From Aquirufa nivalisilvae (GTDB lineage Bacteria > Bacteroidota > Bacteroidia > Cytophagales > Spirosomataceae), in NCBI RefSeq assembly GCF_004307455.1, contig NZ_SEWX01000001.1:558001-622000 (forward strand): 64,000 nt of DNA, written 5' to 3'. Below, one piece after another: positions 44,002 through 51,368 of this stretch (position 1 is its first letter; every line of letters begins with the position of its first letter). Below the pieces are notes generated by a model. That model was not told the DNA's origin. It saw nothing but the letters and a program-made list of their open reading frames with translations, and ran no database searches. Both the position numbers and the translations under genes were made by a program.

Positions 44002-45000
44002 ATGTTTATCATCGAAAATTATTTGACGGCCGTTTTACTGTGTATCGTAACGATGCTGTGCTGGGGTTCTTGGGCCAACACCCAGAAGTTGACCAGTAGC
44101 CATTGGCGATTCGAATTGTTTTATTGGGATTATGCACTAGGGATTTTGATTTCAGCGATTTTATTTGCTTTAACGCTTGGAAGCGTCGGTGACGAAGGCC
44201 GAAGCTTTATCCCTGATTTGAACCAAGCTACCCAAGAGAACCTATTTTCGGCCTTTCTAGGTGGAGTGATTTTTAATGGGGCTAATATTTTATTAGTGGC
44301 TGCTATTTCCATTGCAGGGATGTCGGTTGCTTTTCCCGTAGGTATTGGTATTGCCTTGGTATTAGGTGTATTGGTGAATTACCTAGCTGCTCCACAAGGA
44401 AGCCCCATCTTGATCTTTGGTGGAGTAGCCTTGATTTCATTGGCTATTATTTTAAATGCCCGAGCCTATAAACAATTGAATGAAGGAGGCTCTGAAAAAT
44501 TATCTAGCAAAGGTTTATTCTTATCTGTTATCAGTGGTTGTTTAATGGGTTTGTTTTATAAATACGTGGCAGCCTCCATGGCTACTAATTTTGTGACCCC
44601 TGAAGTTGGCAAATTAAGTCCTTATACCGCCTTGGTCTTATTTTCCGTAGGTGTTTTGCTGAGTTCTTTTTTGTTCAATACTTGGCAAATGAAAAAGCCA
44701 TTTTCAGGAAATGCAGTAGGCTTTGGGGATTATTTCCAAGGAACCTTTCAAGACCATGTAATGGGGATCTTGGGAGGAGGTATCTGGTTCATTGGAATGG
44801 CCTTGAGTATTTTAGCTTCCGAAAAAGCAGGCCCAGCGGTTTCCTATGGTTTGGGCCAAGGGGCTACGGTGGTAGCGGCTATTTGGGGAATATTTATTTG
44901 GAAGGAGTTTGATAAAGCCAAGAGCTCCACCAAAAGTATGCTTAACTGGATGTTGCTCTTATATATCGTTGGTTTGGCTTTATTGATTGGGGCGAAGTAA
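44002..45000 (+). CDS. GRP-family sugar (ribose) transporter
   Basis: 332 residues with ten transmembrane helices in the drug/metabolite transporter fold (CWGSWANTQKLTSS at the first helix, GMSVAFPVGIGIALVLGVLVNY, GLFYKYVAASMATNFVTPEVG, SYGLGQGATVVAAIWGIFIWKEF). These strings fit the glucose/ribose porter (GRP/RbsU) family. Last gene of the operon that includes ribokinase and the exported nucleoside hydrolase, so ribose import is the likely job. It starts 18 bases after the ADP-ribosylglycohydrolase gene. Confidence 0.87.
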   Translation: MFIIENYLTAVLLCIVTMLCWGSWANTQKLTSSHWRFELFYWDYALGILISAILFALTLGSVGDEGRSFIPDLNQATQENLFSAFLGGVIFNGANILLVAAISIAGMSVAFPVGIGIALVLGVLVNYLAAPQGSPILIFGGVALISLAIILNARAYKQLNEGGSEKLSSKGLFLSVISGCLMGLFYKYVAASMATNFVTPEVGKLSPYTALVLFSVGVLLSSFLFNTWQMKKPFSGNAVGFGDYFQGTFQDHVMGILGGGIWFIGMALSILASEKAGPAVSYGLGQGATVVAAIWGIFIWKEFDKAKSSTKSMLNWMLLLYIVGLALLIGAK

Positions 45001-45088
45001 AAAGAAAAAGTTGTTTTGATTTAAAGGAAATAGATACAATTTAACCGATTCATTCATCGTATTACAACATACACGTTATTTTAACATC

Positions 45089-45538
45089 ATGAAGAATCTC
45101 GTATTATTGGTATGTATATTCCTTGGAATCTTTTCCTGTAAAAATTCCACGCCAGACCCTTTGAATGAATCTAATTTCAAGATCAAAGCAGGTTTTATAT
45201 GCGGATGGGGCTCAGGAATTGATACCTTGGAAATTGCGAATCAAACAGTTCGATATACGTATTATGTGCCACGTAATTCATTGAAGCCTCAAGTTGTTAA
45301 GTCTAGGAAATTATCCGACCAAGAATGGGCAGAAATCAAAAATGTGGTGAATTGGTCTCAATTTAATCTCTTGAAATATAAAGCATGTAACGTTTGTTTT
45401 GATGGTTGCGATGAGTGGATTGCCATACAGAACGGGGATTTGTCGCACCAAATTACATTTACCAAGGGGCTAAAAATTGATACCATAAGCCCATTGCAAA
45501 GTAAAATAGCCCAATTAAAAACCGAGTTGGGTAATTAG
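45089..45538 (+). CDS. Small lipoprotein, unknown
   Basis: 149 residues with a clear lipobox, LGIFSCKNS (Cys17). The mature part has four Cys residues, among them KACNVCFDGCDEW near residue 110, which could form a metal site or disulfides. I recognise no family. It is separated by 89 bases from the transporter upstream and 55 from the sulfatase downstream, so it may have its own transcript. Confidence 0.75.
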   Translation: MKNLVLLVCIFLGIFSCKNSTPDPLNESNFKIKAGFICGWGSGIDTLEIANQTVRYTYYVPRNSLKPQVVKSRKLSDQEWAEIKNVVNWSQFNLLKYKACNVCFDGCDEWIAIQNGDLSHQITFTKGLKIDTISPLQSKIAQLKTELGN

Positions 45539-45592
45539 GCTTAACCCATCCCAAGAGGGAACCGAACATTTTTTGAAACGAATATCCAAGAC

Positions 45593-47059
45593 ATGAAAAA
45601 ACAACTACTCCTTTTCTTTTCTTTGCTCGGATATTTCTCCCTGCCAGCCCAATCTAAAAAGCCCAATATTCTCTACATTTTGGTGGATCAATGGAGGGCA
45701 CAATCCATAGGTTATGCGGGGGATCAAGTGGTGAAAACACCTCATTTGGATCAATTAGAAAAGGAAAGCCTCAATTTGCGAAAAACGGTTTCCGGTATGC
45801 CTGTTTGTTCCCCTCATCGCGCCTCATTAATTACCGGTCAATACCCCCTAACGCATGGGGTTTTCATGAATGATGTTTTGTTGGATTCCAATAGTACCAC
45901 CATTGCCAAAACATATAAGCAAGCAGGTTACCAGACGGCATATATCGGTAAATGGCACATGGATGGACATGGTCGGAGTTCGTATATTCCGGTATCGCGC
46001 CGACAAGGTTTCGACTATTGGAAGGCTTTGGAATGCACCCATGATTACAACCATTCGGAGTATTATTCAGGGGATTCTCCTGTCAAAAAAACCTGGGAAA
46101 GCTATGATGCCATTGCTCAGTCGGAGGATGTTGTGAAGTACTTAAAGGCTCAGTCGAAATCTTCCCAGCCTTTCATGTTGTTTATCTCCATCGGTTCTCC
46201 TCATGATCCCTACCAAACCGCTCCTGAGAAGTACCGTAACATGTACGAAAATGTAGAAATTAAGTTGCGAGATAATGTACCCCAAGAAAACAGAGAGAAG
46301 GCCATCAAAGATGCACGAGGTTATTATGCCCACATGACAGCGATTGATGATTGTGTAGGTCAAATGTGGCAGGCACTGAAAGACCAAGGATTAGATGAAA
46401 ACACCATCCTGGTATTCTCTTCTGACCATGGAGATTTATTAGGTTCACATGGGGCTTGGAACAAGCAACAGCCTTATGAAGAAAGTATTCGAGTGCCATT
46501 TCTATTGCATTATCCTAAGGTTTTCGGAAAGAAAGGAAAAAAGCTGGATGTCTTATTGAATACACCTGATATCATGCCAACACTTTTAGGTTTGACTCGG
46601 ATGAAAGTGCCTAAAACGGTGGAAGGTCGGGATTTTTCTTCCATATTGACAGGCAAGAAAAAAGATGATGTTAGCTATACGCTGATTTCTTGCGTACAGC
46701 CTTTTGGCCAATGGCCAAGAACTAAAGGTGGACGGGAATACCGTGGTTTAGTATCTAATCGATATACCTATGTCAAAGATTTACAAGGGCCATGGCTTTT
46801 ATTCGATAACAAAAACGACCCCTTTCAATTGACTAATTTGGTCAATCAAACCAAGGTTAGGGAGGTTCAAAGCCAGATGGAAATGGCTTTGCAGGCGGAG
46901 TTGAGAAAACGAAAAGACGAGTTCAAGTCGGGCCTATCTTATGTCAAACAATGGAATTATTTGATTGATGAAACCGAAACAGTTCCTTACCAAAAGGTCA
47001 ATTATCAAGGAATTCCGATCAAGGATTTGTCCACAGGTTATCCTCAAAACACGAAATAA
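45593..47059 (+). CDS. Exported sulfatase (S1 family)
   Basis: 488 residues with signal peptide to about residue 20 (SLPAQ). The sulfatase signature is VCSPHRASLITGQYPLTHG with Cys72 in Cys-x-Pro-x-Arg, the residue converted to formylglycine. Metal ligands: Asp32 in ILVDQW (the second Asp of the usual DD is Gln) and SSDHGDLLGSHG near residue 280. It probably removes sulfate from a polysaccharide or small ester. A second sulfatase starts two bases after its stop codon. No formylglycine-generating enzyme is in the window. Confidence 0.93.
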   Translation: MKKQLLLFFSLLGYFSLPAQSKKPNILYILVDQWRAQSIGYAGDQVVKTPHLDQLEKESLNLRKTVSGMPVCSPHRASLITGQYPLTHGVFMNDVLLDSNSTTIAKTYKQAGYQTAYIGKWHMDGHGRSSYIPVSRRQGFDYWKALECTHDYNHSEYYSGDSPVKKTWESYDAIAQSEDVVKYLKAQSKSSQPFMLFISIGSPHDPYQTAPEKYRNMYENVEIKLRDNVPQENREKAIKDARGYYAHMTAIDDCVGQMWQALKDQGLDENTILVFSSDHGDLLGSHGAWNKQQPYEESIRVPFLLHYPKVFGKKGKKLDVLLNTPDIMPTLLGLTRMKVPKTVEGRDFSSILTGKKKDDVSYTLISCVQPFGQWPRTKGGREYRGLVSNRYTYVKDLQGPWLLFDNKNDPFQLTNLVNQTKVREVQSQMEMALQAELRKRKDEFKSGLSYVKQWNYLIDETETVPYQKVNYQGIPIKDLSTGYPQNTK

Positions 47060-47061
47060 AC

Positions 47062-48441
47062 ATGAAAAGCTGGATCATTTTTGTCTTGTTATGGCTACCA
47101 TTTTGGGGAATATCTCAAACAAAAAAACCCAATATCATTTTCATTTTGACGGATGATCATCGATGGGATGCTTTGGGCTATGCTGGAAATAAAGTGATCC
47201 AAACGCCTGTCATGGATGATTTGGCCCGAAAGGGTATTTACTTTAAAAACGCATTTGTGACCACGCCTATTTGCGCAGCTAGTCGGGCGAGTATCATCAC
47301 AGGAATGTATGAAAGAACGCATCAATATACGTTTGGACAAGGTGACATCAAGCAGGCCTATGTAGCTCAATCTTATCCAGCTTTGTTGAAAAAAGCAGGT
47401 TATTATACTGGATTTTATGGCAAGTTTGGAATACAATATGCCTCATTTGCCTCTTTATTTGATCAAGGAGAAAGTTATGATCGGGATGATAAGTTGAAGG
47501 ATTATCGGGGTTATTTTTATAAGACTTTAGGAAAAGACTCGGTGCATTTAAGTCGGTATACTGGCCAAAAAGCTATGGATTTTATAGCACAAGTGCCGAG
47601 CGATAAGCCTTTTTGTTTATCACTTAGCTTCTCCGCCCCTCATGCTCACGACCCCTCAGAGCTGCAGTATTTTTGGCAACCAGAAGTAGATCATTTATAT
47701 CAAAACGTGACAATAGCCCCGCCTATCATGGCCACCGATGCGGACTTTTTAGCACAACCAGAATATGTGCGAACAGGAGAGAATAGAACCCGCTGGCATT
47801 GGCGATTTGATACTCCTGAAAAATACCAAAGAAGTGTGAAAGGCTATTACCGAATGATATCGGGTGTAGATTTGGAAATAGGGAAGATTCGAAAAATGCT
47901 GGTAGAAAAGGGTTTGGACAAGAATACCATCATTATTGTGATGGGAGATAATGGCTATTTTTTGGGAGAGCGACAGTTGGCAGGGAAATGGTTGATGTAT
48001 GATAATTCGCTTCGTGTACCAATGATCGTATATGATCCAAGGAATCCCAAACACCAAGACATTCAGGATGAAGTATTAAATATCGATATAGCTCCTACCA
48101 TCTTTGGATTCGCAGGCTTGTCGATTCCAAGTACTTGGCAAGGACAAAATTTGGCTTCTTATGGACATGGGGAAAGACCTGCCAAATCGAGAAAGGATTT
48201 TTTGGTAGAACACCTTTGGAAGGTAAAAATTATTGCTTCAAGTGAAGGAATTCGATCCAAACATTGGAAGTATTTCCGTTATCGAGACCACTTGGATCGA
48301 GAAGAATTGTATGATTTGAAGCAAGATCCTTTGGAGAAAAAGAATGTAGCTTCTGTTTCAAAATACCGAGATATATTGACGCTCATGCGACAAAAATTGG
48401 ATCAAAAAGTGGCTGAATTGGAGAGCAAGCGATTAAATTAG
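47062..48441 (+). CDS. Exported sulfatase (S1 family), second of pair
   Basis: 459 residues with signal peptide to about residue 19 (FWGISQ). Signature ICAASRASIITGMYERTH with Cys71 in Cys-x-Ala-x-Arg. Asp31-Asp32 in LTDDHRWDALGYAGN and MGDNGYFLGERQLAGK supply further metal ligands. The C-terminal HWKYFRYRDHLDREELYDLKQDPLE is typical of S1 sulfatases. It is co-transcribed with the sulfatase upstream; the two probably act in turn on one sulfated glycan. Its stop overlaps the convergent membrane sulfatase-like gene (TTAG, 48438-48441). Confidence 0.93.
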   Translation: MKSWIIFVLLWLPFWGISQTKKPNIIFILTDDHRWDALGYAGNKVIQTPVMDDLARKGIYFKNAFVTTPICAASRASIITGMYERTHQYTFGQGDIKQAYVAQSYPALLKKAGYYTGFYGKFGIQYASFASLFDQGESYDRDDKLKDYRGYFYKTLGKDSVHLSRYTGQKAMDFIAQVPSDKPFCLSLSFSAPHAHDPSELQYFWQPEVDHLYQNVTIAPPIMATDADFLAQPEYVRTGENRTRWHWRFDTPEKYQRSVKGYYRMISGVDLEIGKIRKMLVEKGLDKNTIIIVMGDNGYFLGERQLAGKWLMYDNSLRVPMIVYDPRNPKHQDIQDEVLNIDIAPTIFGFAGLSIPSTWQGQNLASYGHGERPAKSRKDFLVEHLWKVKIIASSEGIRSKHWKYFRYRDHLDREELYDLKQDPLEKKNVASVSKYRDILTLMRQKLDQKVAELESKRLN

Positions 48442-49601
48442 TCTTTTAAGTAAAAAATATTTTTTAAGGGATCTAATTCCTTTTGACCCCTCTCTCCGTG
48501 ATCAGAAAACACGATGACATGTGCTTGAGGATCCTTTTCTTCCAATCGTTGAATCATATTTTTTGCATACAGATCCGCTTCATTTATTTGGTGCTGGTAC
48601 ACGGTATCATGATTCATCACATGATGAAAACTCAGGAAATGTAAAAATTCTAGATGCAGTTTTCCGGAATGAACCTGCTGGAATAATTGCTGATGGTAAT
48701 GAGCGAAATAGGATGGACTGCCAATTACATTTTCATCGGGAAATAGGTTTTGAAATGATTTTTCCACAATTCTGTTCACGCGAGGTTTAGGAAAAACAGC
48801 AAAAAAAATGGACGCACTACTGGGTTCAAACAGGATGCTATGCAATCCGATTTGCCAATTTTTAGGAAAAATTTGATGTAAGTAATTCGTAATATGGTTT
48901 TTCAACAAAGCGCTATTGAGAGCCGTAAACTCTTGAGGACAATATTCCAGGCTTAAGTATTGTCTGATTGAACATGGAGTATAAGCTATTTGGGCATTAA
49001 TCGGTTGTTGGATAAAATGATGACTTTTTAAAATATCGTCAATTTGTGATTTCCAATGGTTTTTTTGTTGGTTTAAATCAGGATACCCATCTAAACAAAT
49101 GAGATAAATATCTTTTTTGTCCTCTTTCCATTGCTTTAATTGATCAATGATGGGAGAGCGAAATGCTTGGACATGCGCGTCATATTGATAAGCTTTCCAA
49201 AGGGAGTACGGAAGAGTTTGAAAAGTGAAAATGACGCCAATGAAAAATATAGCAGTTGCCGTTTTTAGCCACTTGAAATGAAGAATACAACCAATAAATA
49301 GGAGATAAATGGAACTAAAAAGTAATGTTCTGTAAGGAAATAGACGTAAAAATGTAGGTAAATGTGGGAGGAGATAGTCAAAAAAAAGGACATCTACTGC
49401 AATGGGGAAAAGGGCCAATTGAAAACACAAAGTGTATTCTAAAGCGTATTTCTGGTTGATATACCAAGCGAATGCAAGGAGAGGTAAAATCAGGATATGG
49501 CCATTCATTCCTTGGAATTGTTCTAGCAAATACTGAAAAAAGGTATAAGCTAGAAATAGGAAAATGATGATTCGAATGGTTTTAATCTGTTGGGGATTCA
49601 T
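48438..49601 (-). CDS. Membrane-anchored sulfatase/LTA-synthase-like (alkaline phosphatase superfamily) protein
   Basis: 387 residues. Residues 1-135 hold about five transmembrane helices. Residues 160-387 are an alkaline phosphatase superfamily domain: IYLICLDGYPD (metal Asp171), YTPCSIRQYLS (Thr208-Pro-Cys-Ser-Ile-Arg213, where the nucleophile Thr or Cys would lie) and VIVFSDHGERG (Asp367-His368). The domain is shorter than sulfatases and ends 20 residues after SDHGER. Relatives transfer or remove phospho-groups on lipids and glycans. It is the last of three packed genes with a kinase-like/methyltransferase protein and a small membrane peptide. A role in modifying a surface polymer is inferred. 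Confidence 0.82.
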   Translation of the reverse strand: MNPQQIKTIRIIIFLFLAYTFFQYLLEQFQGMNGHILILPLLAFAWYINQKYALEYTLCFQLALFPIAVDVLFFDYLLPHLPTFLRLFPYRTLLFSSIYLLFIGCILHFKWLKTATAIFFIGVIFTFQTLPYSLWKAYQYDAHVQAFRSPIIDQLKQWKEDKKDIYLICLDGYPDLNQQKNHWKSQIDDILKSHHFIQQPINAQIAYTPCSIRQYLSLEYCPQEFTALNSALLKNHITNYLHQIFPKNWQIGLHSILFEPSSASIFFAVFPKPRVNRIVEKSFQNLFPDENVIGSPSYFAHYHQQLFQQVHSGKLHLEFLHFLSFHHVMNHDTVYQHQINEADLYAKNMIQRLEEKDPQAHVIVFSDHGERGQKELDPLKNIFYLKD

Positions 49602-49606
49602 GCCAT

Positions 49607-50983
49607 TTACTTTCTTATTGCCAAAAATAAGGTTCGAGTCGAATCCTCTAAATTTACTTCCTGTTTAATATCAAAATTCACGGCTAATTCACTTCTAAAT
49701 GCATCTAAATGATAGTTTGGGAATGTCATTCCCATTTGCTTTTGGAGTGTTTGTGCTTTGGAATCTTCTAAGGGGACAAATTCAACGATAAGGTATTTTT
49801 GACAAAATAACCCAATAAGCGATATCACTTGAGAAATGGAATAATGATTTGTGATGCATAAATGGTGTACAACGGCAAGAGCTAATGTCATCTCAGATTT
49901 TCCGCGTTTAGCTAAGTTGGAGAATTCTTGAAAATTATTTCCGAGGTCTGGACTCATTTGGGTTAAATCCGCTACTACAGGATAGATGTTACTAGTAGCA
50001 TGCTTAGTAAGCAAGGTGTCTAAGTCATCCACGCAATTACTCGCACTTTCTATGGCGATTACCTTAGGCACATGGGATGCTGCAATGAGGCTAAACTCCC
50101 CATTATTTGCCCCTAAATCACTTAGAGATTGAGGTTTAGTTTGTTTAATCCAACTTTCAATCTGTTCTTTTTTGTGTTTTAAATAGATGGGAGATTCAAT
50201 GGACTTTTCATAATAGGATGACCAATGCGTGTTAAATTGATAAGGTTTTTCCCAGCTAAGGAGTGATTTTTCTATCCATTTGAATAGAGATAGTAACGAT
50301 TGTTTTGAAAATCCTTTTCTTAAGTTTTTTTCTCTGTTCTCAGCATGATCTTGTGGTTGAAACCGACTGTGCCAATGGAGATGAACTAAAATGCTAGGGT
50401 AGAAATAAGATGAAATGGGCAATTGTTTACTAACAAATTCCAATGGCAAGCCTTTGATATGAGACCGATAAATTCTTGACCAAGCACTTCCATTAAACTT
50501 CATCAAAGTAAATGGCGCAAGAAACTCCTCACAAAATTGACGATAGGAAATCCAAGGACTTTTGTCTTTGAAAAATATAAAAGAACTGGTATCAAATAGT
50601 AATGCATTTCCTCGGAACATGGAAAAATTATAAGGTGTTGCATCTTTCAATACCATACCGTATTGTAGCGCTATTTGATTAATTTGTAAATAGGCAATAA
50701 TGCATTTTTTCCATTGGCTGAATGACCATTCAAAAGGTAAAATGTGGTAGTCGAGCTGCACAGGTTTTAACTCTTTTACGTAGCCATCTGGTAATTTTGT
50801 GCCAGGAAATTCCTCATGAGGAATTAAGAGATTCTTATCCGTTAATTCTTGATATAGACCAGACTCCATCAAATGCTGGTATTCTGAAATATATTGTTGG
50901 TGTATTAAACGATGGAATTCTCCCTCTCTTTTGATGACTACTGCTGCTGGATCTTTATATGAATATGGAGGCAGTTCAAACAT
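49607..50983 (-). CDS. Kinase-like domain fused to class I SAM-dependent methyltransferase
   Basis: 458 residues, no signal peptide. The C-terminal half is a Rossmann methyltransferase: motif I SDLGANNGEFSLIA (about 288-301), acidic loop VIAIESAS (Glu312), and ALAVVHHLCI near 385, where a motif IV-type sequence is expected. The N-terminal part holds MVLKDATPYNF with Asp114 and Asn119, then LLFDTSSF with Asp131. This copies the spacing of a kinase catalytic loop (Asp-x4-Asn, then Asp 12 on, compared with DLKPEN and DFG). I infer a kinase- or aminoglycoside-phosphotransferase-like lobe, active or not. Lies four bases after the small peptide gene and five before the sulfatase-like gene. Confidence 0.85.
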   Translation of the reverse strand: MFELPPYSYKDPAAVVIKREGEFHRLIHQQYISEYQHLMESGLYQELTDKNLLIPHEEFPGTKLPDGYVKELKPVQLDYHILPFEWSFSQWKKCIIAYLQINQIALQYGMVLKDATPYNFSMFRGNALLFDTSSFIFFKDKSPWISYRQFCEEFLAPFTLMKFNGSAWSRIYRSHIKGLPLEFVSKQLPISSYFYPSILVHLHWHSRFQPQDHAENREKNLRKGFSKQSLLSLFKWIEKSLLSWEKPYQFNTHWSSYYEKSIESPIYLKHKKEQIESWIKQTKPQSLSDLGANNGEFSLIAASHVPKVIAIESASNCVDDLDTLLTKHATSNIYPVVADLTQMSPDLGNNFQEFSNLAKRGKSEMTLALAVVHHLCITNHYSISQVISLIGLFCQKYLIVEFVPLEDSKAQTLQKQMGMTFPNYHLDAFRSELAVNFDIKQEVNLEDSTRTLFLAIRK

Positions 50984-50987
50984 GCTG

Positions 50988-51137
50988 TTATTTACGATTC
51001 ATCATTCGACGAAAAAGAGAAGAAACATAAATTTTCATGTTTGAAAAGAAAAGGATCACGGTTAATAATCCACTTAAAATGGCTTGGAAGAATAAGCTGC
51101 CTGAGCTAGGGTCTATGTATAATAATAGAGTTGACAT
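50988..51137 (-). CDS. 49-residue membrane peptide with a YIDPSSGS start
   Basis: Minus-strand ATG at 51137 to TAA at 50990-50988. The peptide begins MSTLLLYIDPSSGSLFFQ, continues with a hydrophobic helix (AILSGLLTVILFF, about 19-31), and ends in a basic tail (SSLFRRMMNRK). I recall similar tiny proteins with a Y-x-D-P-(G/S)-(S/T)-G-S start beside methyltransferases and membrane phosphatase-like genes, but cannot check this here. It leads the three-gene operon, with a TAATTTTG promoter element 43 bases upstream. Topology by the positive-inside rule: C-terminus in the cytoplasm. Function unknown; a membrane adaptor is a guess. Confidence 0.78.
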   Translation of the reverse strand: MSTLLLYIDPSSGSLFFQAILSGLLTVILFFSNMKIYVSSLFRRMMNRK

Positions 51138-51368
51138 GAGTTATTATCTGGTTTTTGAGTTTAGATCGATATATTTCTGCAAAATTATGTGATATATACG
51201 AACAGGTCTTGTCGATAATCTTCACAATTCACGGATTGGTCTATTCTAACCTTTTGGGAAGCAAAAAGGGGATAATTGGCTTAATTCATTGAATAGAAGC
51301 ATTATAACAGAGAATCTCTCTTTAGTGAATATCCATAATAGATGTTCAATAGACTCAGATCCAGTCTA
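51138..51368. promoter_or_regulatory. 231-base region upstream of the three-gene cluster
   Basis: Holds the promoter element of the 49-residue peptide gene (51187-51180) and, at its right end, a hairpin of 8-base arms AATAGACT and AGTCTATT (51348-51370) whose right arm overlaps the stop codon of the next minus-strand gene. No further coding sequence is seen. Confidence 0.5.
51180..51187 (-). promoter_or_regulatory. TAnnTTTG promoter for the three-gene cluster
   Basis: Minus-strand TAATTTTG matches the Bacteroidota -7 consensus exactly, 43 bases upstream of the ATG at 51137. No good -33 TTTG is seen, so activity may need an activator. Confidence 0.5.
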
